This document shows, in pieces, positions 34,801-45,206 of a stretch of DNA of 64,000 nt. Positions within the stretch are counted from its first letter, which is position 1, and each line of letters begins with the position of its first letter. A program made the position numbers and the translations under genes. The DNA comes from Mactra quadrangularis (lineage: Eukaryota; Mollusca; Bivalvia; Venerida; Mactridae). The DNA is taken from contig CM046307.1 of the NCBI GenBank assembly GCA_025267735.1, positions 6,392,258 through 6,456,257 on the forward strand, read 5' to 3'. The notes beneath the pieces are model-generated. The model saw only the letters and a program-made list of their open reading frames with translations. It was not told where the DNA came from and ran no database searches.

Positions 34801-36572
34801 AAAATATTTATTGCTGATAGATATCATACCATTTTATCAACATATTGTTTAGCTATAACATAATCTTTAACTTTAATATAACATCTAGTCAGTGAATCAG
34901 TTAACTCTCTTCTCATTGTACGATTCTGTGGACCTAGGCTGTCTGAGAAAGATAAAAGATAATACATTTACATGTGTTATCATAGAAACAAGGTTAAACA
35001 ACATACAATCGGATCATTTCTACATGTATCGTAGTGATCTAGTATTACATTTCTAGCTATGTGGCAGAGTTCTCTAACAAATCAAGAGTCATAGGTTCGA
35101 TCCCAGCTAGAGCCATGCAATTCTTCTGGGTAACAAGTGGAATGCAACGTAAATTACCCAATAGTACATATGGGATTTCTCCCTTAAACTGTCCCAAAGA
35201 CATTTAAGCTGTAGGAATTTGTGGATGAATTCTGGTATGAAGAGGGATTAAATTATGTAGCAGAGATGTTATACAGTCTTGTATTCCCTGCCATCAAGGT
35301 AGCTTTCATAGAGACGTTGTAGGATGTCCACTTACAACTCAGTAGGTTGTGGGGACCATGTACTTTTACCAGGTTATAATATTATATAACTGCACAGTCC
35401 TACATGGGTAAACTATTATTATGGTATAATATTTTTATTATGCAATGCCAGGATTTTATGTAAATTTGTAAACTGTTTTCTTCCTCAAATATTTGACTAG
35501 AAAATACATAGATCAGAATTAGATACAGAACTGTGGTCTGGGTTATTTTATAACCAGTAGAAATTAACAGAAGCTGTATAATACATTGTATATTACCAAG
35601 ACTATGTAAGTAACATTTTATAGCAGAGTGATAATCTTCATGATGATGGTGATAATCTCCTTTGAATTTATATAAAGTAGCTGGATCATTCTTGCCATTG
35701 TCTGCTCTCTCATCTAAAAACCACTGAAATTGTAACAAAGATACGAAAGTCAGCATTACATAATAGCAATTAACATTAGTTATGTTAATTACGAACCCGG
35801 GTCGATAGCGCAGTTGGTACGCACCTGGATTTCCAATCTAGTTACCTGAAAGGGGTACGGGTTTAAATCCTACTCATGCCATAAAAAAACCTAAAAAAAT
35901 TGTGTAGACACGGCATTAAACCCAGTATAAATAAATACGAGGGGTGTCCCAGTAAATCGTGCCATTTAATGGCAGTTAAAAGTTGGAGCTAAAGTTGCGC
36001 GTACTTTTTTCGCAACAAACAGAGTCCACGATTTACTGGGACACCCCTCATAAACTATGTAAATTATGATAGCTAATAAGTATGGGCAATTAAGTAAAGC
36101 TAATTTAAATCAATAGGATCACAGTGGAATAAACATTGATCTATTCTGATATGATTCAATTTTTATTGATGTAGATCTTTAATGATAAGAGACCCTTGTT
36201 GGTAATTCTCAATCAAGAATCTTGTTAACTTCTGGGTACGAGAATGCTAATTGGTACAGAAATAAATTAAACCTATAATAATACATTTTTTGAAAGTAAT
36301 CGAACATAGTTCAGCAGCCAAATCAACTACTTCCACAACCGTGTCATTCATGCCAAGTGCTAAACATCACAGGCAACTGAAATCATCAACTGGTTAAAAT
36401 GATATTAGAACACAAGAGAAGTTTAGTACATGTTTTTTAATACATGTAGTACAATTTACAAATTACAACTTACCTTTTGGTAGCATATTTTAGCATTGTA
36501 TGAAGACAGGGTTTGTTTCTCTTTTATTTTCTCAACAAAATCAGTGTCATCAAAATCTAAACCAAGTTCCAT
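28834..36572 (-). CDS. C8orf76: C8orf76 homologue, TPR-type protein
   Basis: Conserved animal protein without an established function. Exons in transcript order: 36572-36474, 35723-35597, 34942-34830, 33815-33731, 32691-32268, 31223-31151, 30470-30411, 29893-29822, 28914-28834. All borders are GT-AG and phases fit; total 1134 bp, 377 codons plus TGA, against 380 in human. Family marks: WFLDER and YKFKGDYHHHHEDYHSAI in exon 2 (human QWFYEE...KKFKGDLAYRRQEYQKAL), LLTCLIRTRIIL across exons 5-6 (human ASFIRTRLLL), and SSEEFNQKWFSWIK in the last exon (human SSEEFEDKWFRKIK). Exons 2-5 form TPR-like helices. Exon 5 carries a long polar insert. The start is the only upstream ATG in frame and begins MELGLDFDDTDF, like the acidic human N-terminus. 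The last exon was found by its acceptor and family match only. Head-to-head with the methyltransferase gene. Confidence 0.9.
29350..29500 (-). mobile_element. Diverged tRNA-derived SINE-like sequence
   Basis: GATTCAAACCCAATCTCC reads, inverted, as a tRNA B box, and CACCAATAGACCAGTTCT as a degraded A-box side. The body is short and family membership uncertain. Confidence 0.4.
30546..30780 (-). mobile_element. Old copy of SINE family 1, reverse orientation
   Basis: AGCTAGCTTTCCTGAGCCAG, ATAACCAGAATTGTCCTACC and CCTTCCACAAAGTTGACAAC match the complement of the full-length copy at 12914. The tRNA-like head at the right is degraded. In a C8orf76 intron. Confidence 0.7.
31308..31795. mobile_element. 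pogo/Tigger-like MITE, 488 bp
   Basis: Ends CAGTCAAACCTGTGTATTGT (left) and, inverted, CAGTCAAACCTGCATTAGCG (right), with TA on both flanks (31306-31307, 31796-31797). The subterminal GACCTTCGCTC/GCGACCCTCTG words and repeated TCGCATTAxACAGA are of the kind seen in Tigger-like elements. No transposase. It lies in a C8orf76 intron. Confidence 0.75.
32854..33025. repeat. Two-unit direct repeat, ~145 bp period
   Basis: AGGTGCTGAGAAAATGAGAA at 32854 recurs as AGGTGCTGAGAAATTGAGCA at 32999, and AGACAAG follows both. Probably a fragment of a tandem-core element; its ends were not identified. Confidence 0.45.
34240..34345 (+). mobile_element. tRNA-derived SINE-like sequence (family 3)
   Basis: AGCAGTAGTTCAGTAGGATG resembles an A box and CATGTTTGAACCCCAC a B box. 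A related sequence lies inverted at 47590-47690. Confidence 0.5.
35040..35200 (+). mobile_element. tRNA-derived SINE-like sequence, single copy
   Basis: Contains ATAGGTTCGATCCCAGC, a good B box, preceded by TGTGGCAGAGTTCTCTAAC in A-box position. The body is unlike families 1 and 2. Confidence 0.4.
35794..35937 (+). mobile_element. SINE family 1 copy with internal deletion
   Basis: The head (GGTCGATAGCGCAGTTGGTA) and the tail (TAGACACGGCATTAAACCCA, then ATAAATAAATA) are present, but about 150 bp of the body is missing. A MITE begins directly at its tail. Confidence 0.75.
35938..36050. mobile_element. 113-bp mariner-type MITE
   Basis: Ends match for 23 of 24 bases: CGAGGGGTGTCCCAGTAAAT and, inverted, TGAGGGGTGTCCCAGTAAAT, both continuing CGTG. 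TA flanks it (35936-35937, 36051-36052). GAGGGGTGT ends are typical of mariner elements. It sits in the A/T tail of a SINE. Confidence 0.88.
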
Positions 36573-36879
36573 AATCCTGGAATGTTAATTCTTAAAAGAA
36601 GTAACAATAAATATAAATAAACACAAATAAACAGAAAATGCTACATGTATCATAGACTGAACGGGTTTTATCCACTCCCACAATAGAGTGAACTATTCAC
36701 TACTATTTTACATGATTGTAAACTTCTTCCGGGTTCTGTATAGTTGGCAATTTACAAAGTTTTTGTGATTTGGACTATGTCAGTGAATTAATGACAACAA
36801 AATAGATGCAATAATGTGCCTCTTTTATGTTTAATTATAAGTGATGACTAAGGGATAATTTAGGATAAGATAATTTGGA
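36573..36879. promoter_or_regulatory. Shared promoter region of C8orf76 and the METTL24-like gene
   Basis: The two start codons face away from each other across 307 bp, so one region must serve both. CTTCCGGG near 36726 is an ETS-type site, frequent in bidirectional housekeeping promoters. No TATA box is placed convincingly for either gene. Confidence 0.55.
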
Positions 36880-39800
36880 ATGCAAGGAGACTCGCGAAAA
36901 GGGATGACACGGCCTAAAAGATTTCTAGTAAATGTAGCGTTTGGAACATTGTTTGTTGTATCAGCTTTACTACTGTTTTATGTCCTTGGAATTCTTCCAT
37001 TTAAACCCAACTGGAATGTACAGGAACAGGTATGAATACAGAAAGTAAAGAACTTACTGTGTACAAAATCCTTTTGACTTGACAGTTCCTTGAATTTGTT
37101 AGTAGAACTACTACTAGTAGTAGTGAATAGATAAACTATTTAGATCATACAATCATTTGTTGCCTTGACCCAATGGCGCAAAGTCTGGGACTTGTGAAAA
37201 CTGGTTTGGCTAGGGAAAAATAACTTAAATCTCACAGTCTGGCAGGTTGAAAAGTCTGCCTTATACTAATTAAGCTGGTAATTTCCTGATCAGGCTTAAG
37301 AGACTGATTGGCTTATATATGATTTAGGAACAGACTTTTTAATCATACATAAGGACACATTATTGGCGAGTGTGATTTAGTGATTATGTCACAAAAAACC
37401 CTTCGATCTTGAATTATTTACACAATTTCTTATTTCTCAAGCAAAGAAAAAAATCTGACCTCCCTTTGTTGTAACTGCTCTAGGTTCATGTGTGTTAGAA
37501 AATCTTGACCAACTTGAATTTTTTTAATGTAACATGACTGTTTTTATACAGAGCTATAGATACCCTTATGTATGTCTCTGCAATATTCAAAGATATTCTA
37601 CTTATGAGTAATTATTTCTAATTATCTATTAACAGGTAAAAGAAGAAAATCTTCTTCCTTCTATTGAAGAATTGCACAAACTAGATCATCGACTGTTAGC
37701 TGAGCTCTATCACAGGTAACAGACACATTTTGTGTTGTATGAATTTATTTATCATTTTAAAACATAAAGGATTTATCATACTCGGTAGAAAGTCATTTTT
37801 AAAAAAAAAATTTACTAGAAGATTACTCTGATATTACTTTTGTAATTTGACTTTGTTTTCGACCGCAAGTTGTTTTTTAAATTAAGATCAAAGTGTAACT
37901 GTGACATAGAGTGTTCATGTTTATTTTATTAAACCTGGTTTTTTTCCTACTGGTAACTGGATCCATTACTGGTAATGAACTCATCCGAAATTTCATTTAT
38001 AGTTCTTAAACTGTTTCATATATCAATTTGACATGATGTAAGCTGAGTGATATACTGTATATACTCAGTTATAAGACTGTATGCAGCTGACCTGCATATC
38101 GTGGGTTTAGCCCAAAACAGTCATAACTCACTCTTTTGTAGTTTTCTTATATTGACTTACGACTGTTTTGCACTAAACCCTTGCTATGATGCCACATGTA
38201 CTTACTAGATTCAATAAAAATTGGAGCAAAAGTGTGATCTCTTGTGTTCACAAGATAAAGTAAAAGCTGTCTGTTTGACAACATAGTACATCCAGCAATT
38301 ATCAAATATCTATGGGTAAAACTGATCATAAATGATAAAACTTTTCTACCATGTACAGGTATATAAATGAAGTACAAGTATTATGTAAAAGAGTTGTACG
38401 TATTGGTAACATAGGTGATGGTGGATGGGAGATCTGTGAGGATAAAGAGTTTAGACCCGTCTCACCATGTCTCGTGTATTCATTTGGGTAGGTTTATAAT
38501 ATAGTTTATAATATGTTTGCTAGCCCCCAGGTTAGCTCCACCAGTAGCACATGAGTCTACTAATCCAGGGGTCATGGGTTGCATTCCCTGGCACGGCATA
38601 CTTTCATGGATCATGGTCATGAAATCATTTCTACAGTCATTCTTCCTCATACCACTGATTCTAAATTATGCAAGGCAGTTGTCAGTCATTGACGGTAGTA
38701 TGAGCCTAGTCACTGGTTAACAGCTTAATCCAAAGATTTAGTCTTTCCAGGAACAGTAAGTAGGTGGACTGACTGCCTTGATATAACCTATATAATGTGT
38801 TGCTACAGCCTTAAACCCAGCAAAAACAATCATTTGCCTGTGTTTGAATTTTACTTACTTCAGGGCCTAAGTTAATGATGAAATACTCCTGAAACAATTC
38901 TCTTGAGGTGTAAGTGTATGGGGATATTGATTTAATCTAACAAATGCTGTCCAAATTTGCATTAAGACTTGTGCCAGCATGTGTCTTGTGTAGCTATGGA
39001 AAGTGATTGCTATGCTTTGTGTCAGGTTGCCATAAACACGGGCCTTCTTTAGGCCTTAGTATTTTCAACAACTTGTTATGACATTAATGTTCATAATTGT
39101 TATTATACAATTTGTACTTACCTAAAACTTATATCATTATATATATTTTTACAGAATTAACAATGACTTCAGTTTTGATGATCATATTGCTGACAGATAT
39201 AACTGTGAGGTGTACTCATTTGATCCAAGGTATTTTATCAATTTTCCACATCTTTCAACTTGTCTATTGTAATGATGAATAATGACCATTCTTGAATGTC
39301 AATCAAAAGTGATAGCAATATAGATTTATAAATATTATGTCCAATATTAATAATTCTCCAGGAGTTATGATAAAATATTATGTCCAATATTAAGAATTCT
39401 TCAGGAGTTATGATAAAATATTATGTCCAATATTATTAATTCTTCAGGAGTTACGATAAAATATTATGTCCAATATTATTAATTCTTCAGGAGTTATGAT
39501 AAAATATTATGTCCAATATTATTAATTCTTCAGGAGTTACGATAAAATATTATGTCCAATATTATTAATTCTTCAGGAGTTATGATAAAATATTATGTCC
39601 AATATTAAGAATTCTTCAGGAGTTATGATAAAATATTATGTCCAATATTATTAATTCTTCAGGAGTTATGATAAAATATTATGTCCAATATTATTAATTC
39701 TTCAGGAGTTATGATAAAATATTATGTCCAATATTATTTATTCTTCAGGAGTTACATGTATGATAAAATATTATGAAATATCGATGAAAAAGTTTACTAT

Positions 39801-42800
39801 TTTATATGTAATAAATTCATAAAATTTTACTTGAGAAGCAAATAATGGTTTTATTCTAAAGTTTAAACATATTTATTTCTCAGCAGGAAATTAAATGCAA
39901 AATAATTAACAATAGTAGTTCCAGTTAAAATATTCTTTGAATAGGATTGGAATGAAAGAATCTACTTAAAGTTCTTCTTCATTTTTACTGAAAAACGTTT
40001 TGTTTTAATGAAACATCATGTATAGTTCTGTTTAAGACCGTCTGAAAAAGTTTAGAAAAACTGAATTAGAGAGCTGTGTTGCATTAAGTTCAAGAAGAGA
40101 GTGAACATGGTATAATTATTCAAAATAACCTGAAGCTTCATTAGTTTACGCTTATTTAATTAAGCTCTATTGTGAAATAAGTTCTTACAACTAAGATTAA
40201 TCTCTTTTGAGTCTGCTTCCTGATCCCCCAGTACTGTCTCAGTAGAATAAAGTTTTTCGCTCAAGGAAACTACAGGTTTTGGATGGGATTCAAACCATTG
40301 GAGAGCTGGCTATCTAATGATTACCTGTCCAACATTGTAACCACTCGACCACACTATGTATTAAACAAACATTTATACATTGTAGTATGGAAGGTGTGAC
40401 TGAAGGTAAAAGAAAAAAGAAACAATATTTTTATCGTACTGGTCTAGCCGACAGTGTACAAGACTTACAGAATGGATGGAAAATGTTAACTTTAAAAGAA
40501 CATTTAATTAGACATGGCCATACTTATGTAGGTTTTTTGTATATTTTTACAGTCTACAAAATTAATGGGTGACAATTACTTTTATTTCAGGCAACCAAAA
40601 ATTTCTTTTGGGCAACCAAAAATCATTAAACAAGATATAGTGCTTGCAGCTAAAATAAGCTGTTTGGACAACCACTTTTAAATTCTAATTTCGTGGACTG
40701 CTGTTAAACTGTTAAGTTCCTCTTTATGGACAATCGAAATTGCTTGTCTTAATAGTGAAATGGTTTAAATATAGGGATATTTTTCTTCTCAAGTTAGGCA
40801 TTTGGGACATCAAATCGGGTCGATAGTGCAGTTGGTAGTGCACCTGGATTTGAAATCTCCTGCTCGAGGGGGTGCGGGTTCAAATTCCACCTGGGGAGGT
40901 TATACCCTTCCATGAAAATTTGACAATAATGTTGATTTTCCTCCATTGATTAGTTAATATGGAGAAGTTTCTGGCCTTGTGAAAGGGTAGGTGAGTACTG
41001 GTTATAGACAAGGGTCCAGGAAAGCTAGGTTAGGTGCGCTGGACGCTGTAAAATGACCTAAAATTAAGTTGAATTTTAGAAAAGAATTTTAAAAGCTAGA
41101 ATAGAACTCTTCAATGATAGGAAGTACAATTAAGATGAAAAGATTGTGAAAATTGACCTGAGATAAAAATGCTATTTAATTACATTGCAATTATTTACTT
41201 AGTGAAAGATAGTGTAGTTACCAAAGTGTGTAATGTATTAATTAGGGCAATCTGATTAAAACCCGATCTAAAATTTTCCGCTCGCTTATTTAGATCTTGC
41301 CTTTTTCAAAAAAGGGTCACGTTCAGGTGACATTTTCTTATCATAATATTAATGACGAAATTGTTATGATACGTAACTTGTTTACATCGTCTACGTCACG
41401 CAATTTGAAATGAGCCGTCCAATCGCAGACTGTGAATAATACCGCTGTTAAATTAGCTTGCAAACCTTTGTCTAAAAATAGAAATTACGAAATGAACATG
41501 TTATTAATAGTGTTTTGTCTAGATGAAAGCTACGCATTGATAAGTCGACATAAAGGTCATCTCGACATGACCCTCCATTGAGATAGTAGAGATCCTGTAC
41601 GACAATGCTCTACAGGATATATGTTTACGGAGATTGTAATTAGGGCTGCATTGATTTACTGGAAAGTTGATGCAATTCAATTTTTTTCTTTTGATTCAAT
41701 TTTATTTGGTTCTTTTAATAGTACAGTTTATTCCAAATGTACAGTCAAACATTCACTTGACCTTAAAACTAACATACAGTAAAAGTTCGCTGGCTCGAAC
41801 TCGAGGGGACATGAAAAATGATTCGAGAGAGCCAAGTGTTCGACCCGGCCGACTTTCGTCCAAGTACGACGTTATTAATATAGATCAATGGTTTTTAAAT
41901 TTGTTATCTCCCTTGGTTTAGTATATACCCCAAACACACGGTTCATTCGTGTGTCATGTATACGTAGTTAGTAATTACTGCAAAAAAAAAAATGCCAACT
42001 TCATATTTGTTGTGCGTTATTTTTACATTTAAGAACATGATTACGATATAGGTTAGTAGTAGTAGATGAATTGATAATTTCTTTAATGTGGTCACATGTA
42101 AGTGAGAAAGGTTCGATGTGACCGGGTCCTCCAGTAAGTTTTTTCCGCCGTTGTATGTGTGTGTATATTCTGTTCTAACATTTCGATCCTTAATTTGGAC
42201 TTATTTTTTACCGAAATTGCACGAACTTTTTTATCAGTTTTTATTAATTAAAACTAACATACACGCTGTATATGCGCTAATTAATTTTTTAGCGAGACCT
42301 TATTTACTTGTTTTGTCATTTTTTTAATCATACCATGACATTTTATAATATGTGCCTGTCTACAAGTTGCAGTCAACAAACAATTCTATTGTTAAGCAAT
42401 TTTTATGCAATATTATAAACAATATATTTACTAATCACAATGTGTTGGGCAAATAAACATCAATTAACAAATCTATTGTTAAGCAATTAAAATCAATTAA
42501 CAAATCTATTGTTAAGCGATTTTCACGCCCTGTTATTATCACGCGTCACAAACAATGACTGCGGTCAAGATTTTACGGCCGATGTGTGAAAATCTATTGT
42601 TCGAGAGAGACAATTGTATTTAAGTGTATTTGTAAACCACGGGGCCAAGATATTGGTTCGAGAGTTCGACTCAGTCCTGTTCGACACAAGAGAGGTTGAC
42701 TAATATAGATATAGAAGGGAAATTGATCGGTGCCAGACAATGTGTTCGACTCGGCCAATTAATTCAACCCGGTGGTGTTCGAGTGAATGAACTTATACTG

Positions 42801-44156
42801 TACATAGATTAAAAATATTTGCTTAAAATTATAACATTTATCCTCCGGTACTTTATTTCGACGCCATTTTTGTTTTGGCCTTGATTTCGATTTTTGGTTA
42901 CGCTGTGACGTCATTCCCACACATTTCTGATAGTAAGCATGATTGTGATTTCTTACCGCCAAAATGTGAAGAGTCAGGGATTTTGAGGGACTCTTTTCAT
43001 ACCTTTTCCCGTGAAACACTGAAAAATGGTGTTTTTTCTTATTACTTTCAGAGTATAGTTTTGAAAATGTTGTTTTCTCAAAAATAATAAATATGACTTG
43101 CATCCCTTATTTCTCGCTATTTTAAGAAATTCACGTGACAGGTAGTGTACTTTCATTTTGGTATGATTAAAAATAGAAACCAATCAAATGCGTCGTTTCT
43201 CTGTACTCTCATGTCAGCCATATTGGAAATCTCCACTTGACTTATTTTTATTTCTTGATATCTACGATAGCTTTCAGTTATTACTAAAAGTTGTAAAAGA
43301 TGGACAAATGAATAAAATATTTATAGTTAGGGTCATTTGTTAGTTGAAGCCTTATTTTGTAACAGTATACAGTCAAAGTTTCTTAGGTGTGTCGGAACTA
43401 CGTACACTAGGATATTTCAGAAAGAAATCAGAATAGCAAATAAATTTTCATACTGATTTATTTATCGCTAGTTAATCATTGTAACTGGAAATTACTAAAT
43501 CCTTTTAACTTTTATGGACAAGTTTGAAGGCTGCTATCAAATCGAAAATTGCAGATTTGAAATCATTATTGAATCAACGCTCTCGCAATTGATTTTTTAT
43601 GCTTTGAATTGAATCGTTGAAGCCATATTATTAATCTGTCTCAGGTCGGTTTATGCTACTGATAGCAGAGGTATAATGTGATACCCTTTCTCTCAATTTT
43701 GTGATGATGTCAATTATATAGACTAGGATATTCAATGCTCATTGTAATGTAAATGGCCATAGGCATATGTAATGTGGTTTATGCCCAATATAGATGCTAT
43801 ATAAAAACATTATTATTGCTGATTGTTTATTGATTTTTTATGCTTCTACATTTCAGTCGAAAATTGATATTTTAAAGATTGATATTGAGAAGTATGAGTG
43901 GCAATCATTAGCTCAAATATTTGAATCAGGAGGACTACAGAATATCAAGCAATTATTAGTAGAATTACATATCTCAATAGTTGGTGAACCAGAAAGAATG
44001 GAATATCTACAAGCATTAGGAGTACTAAAAATGTTATATGATCAAGGATTTAGAATAGTTTATTCTCATAGAAATCTATGGTGTAAATATTTATCTAAAT
44101 TTCCAGACATTGAGGAAATTGGTTGCCATGAAGTGTCCTTTGTTTATATTCCTTAA
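36880..44156 (+). CDS. METTL24: METTL24-like membrane-anchored methyltransferase
   Basis: Predicted S-adenosylmethionine-dependent methyltransferase of the Methyltransf_22 family; the substrate is unknown. Exons: 36880-37029, 37636-37715, 38359-38487, 39155-39229, 40386-40527, 43857-44156; GT-AG borders and phases fit; 876 bp, 291 codons plus TAA. A basic N-terminus is followed by one hydrophobic segment (about residues 17-38, VNVAFGTLFVVSALLLFYVL), so it is a type II membrane protein of the secretory route. Family marks: IGNIGDGGWEIC, PCLVYSFGINNDFSFDD, CEVYSFDPS, and DILKIDIEKYEW, which is also the acidic motif of FkbM-like methyltransferases. Two in-frame starts exist; 36880 is the first after a TAA at 36871, 36904 the second. 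Intron 4 holds a 43-bp tandem repeat and intron 5 several transposons. Animals have several METTL24-like paralogues, so the symbol is at family level. Confidence 0.85.
38519..38830 (+). mobile_element. tRNA-derived SINE (family 2)
   Basis: Carries TCTACTAATCCAGGGGTCAT, GGCATACTTTCATGGATCAT and GGCAGTTGTCAGTCATTGAC, ending AAACCCAGCAAAAACA. Diverged from the 56361 copy. In METTL24-like intron 3. Confidence 0.72.
39331..39770 (+). repeat. 43-bp tandem repeat, about 10 copies
   Basis: The unit joins ATAAAATATTATGTCCAATA with TTATTAATTCTTCAGGAGTT plus ATG. Copies differ at a few sites (GTTATG/GTTACG, TTATTAATT/TTAAGAATT). In METTL24-like intron 4, starting about 100 bp after the exon ending at 39229. 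Confidence 0.92.
40235..40365 (-). mobile_element. tRNA-derived SINE-like sequence, reverse orientation
   Basis: GGATTCAAACCATTGG is an inverted B box, and GTAACCACTCGACCACAC an inverted A-box side (GTGTGGTCGAGTGGTTAC), as in a Ser/Leu-type tRNA. It stops about 20 bp before exon 5 of the methyltransferase gene. Confidence 0.5.
40814..41080 (+). mobile_element. tRNA-derived SINE (family 1), 3' end diverged
   Basis: Head GGTCGATAGTGCAGTTGGTA and B box GCGGGTTCAAATTCC; the body matches 12914 almost fully to AGGTGCGCTGGACGC. In METTL24-like intron 5. Confidence 0.85.
41248..41636 (+). mobile_element. 389-bp element with 9-bp target duplication, copy 1
   Basis: Starts CAATCTGATTAAAACCC and ends CGGAGATTG. 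Perfect 9-bp repeats TAATTAGGG flank it (41239-41247, 41637-41645). The only terminal inversion is CAATCT/AGATTG. An inverted second copy is at 63483-63865 with a different 9-bp duplication. Nine-base duplications are usual for Mutator-like transposons. No coding frame. Confidence 0.85.
41777..42800. mobile_element. pogo/Tigger-like element, 1.02 kb
   Basis: Ends CAGTAAAAGTTCGCTGGCTC and, inverted, CAGTATAAGTTCATTCACTC, with TA at 41775-41776 and 42801-42802. Repeated TTCGAC/CTCGAAC words fill both arms. The interior has three copies of ATCTATTGTTAAGC between about 42380 and 42520. No transposase frame remains. Confidence 0.72.
42803..43856. other. End of METTL24-like intron 5, nothing recognised
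   Basis: AT-rich, no paired termini or tandem repeat seen. The intron ends with a normal acceptor before 43857. Confidence 0.5.
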
Positions 44157-44429
44157 TGAGATTTATTTATCTTGTAAAATAATATTTTTATACTATGTAT
44201 ATGCTTGTTGAACATATTATGGAAGCACCCATGGGGCATCTGGGAGGGTGGATGTGCTGCACATTTGTCCAGAGTATAACTCTTGTCACCTAAAGGAAGA
44301 TTTATAAGAAAATGAATGTGAATTGCAGTAACAAAAAGTGCAGAGCATAAGAACCATACTTTTATTTATCCTAGTGACATTTCTAAGTCATTTCCTTTTG
44401 TTCCTTTCTTTTCAGGTTACTTTGCTCTT

Positions 44430-44603
44430 AATTTTGATTTTCTTATGTATATAACATGTTTTCTCAAGTCTACTATGCATTCATCATTATGTAAATATTG
44501 TATATACTGTGTAATATGTTTGATAGAGGCCCACATGGAAGATTGGATTTATCAAAATGTGTAGCCTCTTAAAATAAAGTCTTTATTATTATTATTATTA
44601 TTT
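44430..44603 (+). mobile_element. LINE 3' end, related to the element at 1-1922
   Basis: GGCCCACATGGAAGATTGG and TTAAAATAAAGTCTTTATTA mirror the end of the first LINE (GGACCATATTGAAAATTGG, TTAAATAAAGTCGTTATTA), and both run into (ATT)n. Its AATAAA at 44573 is the first canonical poly(A) hexamer after the METTL24-like stop codon. Confidence 0.72.
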
Positions 44604-44902
44604 TGATTGATTTTAATTATGCATTTCTTGTCAGAGTCATTACTTTGTCATATTATGTGTGAATTCTATGATACTTGTTATAAATGTGTGTTGTTTAAAT
44701 GAGTGGAGAAGTACTACCGGGTATAACTCAAGCTTTAGTAGCTCTAGAGTTATTTCCCTTTTACTATTTTGTTGAACAAATTTTGTTGGCAGCATAACTT
44801 AGTCACCTATAGGCAGAATGGCATGATATTATTTATGTGCATTGTCACATATGCAAGTGCACAGGACTTATAACTCCAGATTACCCTCATGAAATGATAT
44901 TT

Positions 44903-45206
44903 ATACCCCCGCTTCGAAGAAGAGGTGGGTATACTGTTTTACCCTTGTTATACCCCCGCTTCGAAGAAGAGGGGGGTATACTGTTTTACCCTTGTCTGTG
45001 CGTCCGTCCATTACAAAATTTCCGTTGCAGTTTTCTCAGCAACTATAACATGCAGCAGCCTAATACTTTGCATATTGCTTCATCCCGTAGTCCCATGCGG
45101 TGTAAAGCGATTTCATGCTCCTTGCTCATCTACTTCCTGTTTGTCGCATATTTTTAGATTTTTGCAGGGTATCACTAGTGAGCATTAGCTCACAGATTTA
45201 CTTGTT
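44903..45206 (+). mobile_element. Helitron2-like element with duplicated 5' end
   Basis: Begins ATACCCCCGCTTCGAAGAAG, a hairpin closed by GGTGGGTAT. This 47-bp start is present twice (44903-44949, then from 44950). Near the 3' end the complement GGGTAT (45167-45172) precedes a hairpin GTGAGC-ATTA-GCTCAC (45178-45193), and ACTTGTT ends at 45206. Between them is GTGCGTCCGTCC, as in the other tandem-core elements. No coding frame. Confidence 0.7.

Noticed and set aside
42759..43183. Basic 114-codon minus-strand frame
   Set aside because: It overlaps the end of a pogo-like element, has no family resemblance, and lies within an intron without splice sites that fit.
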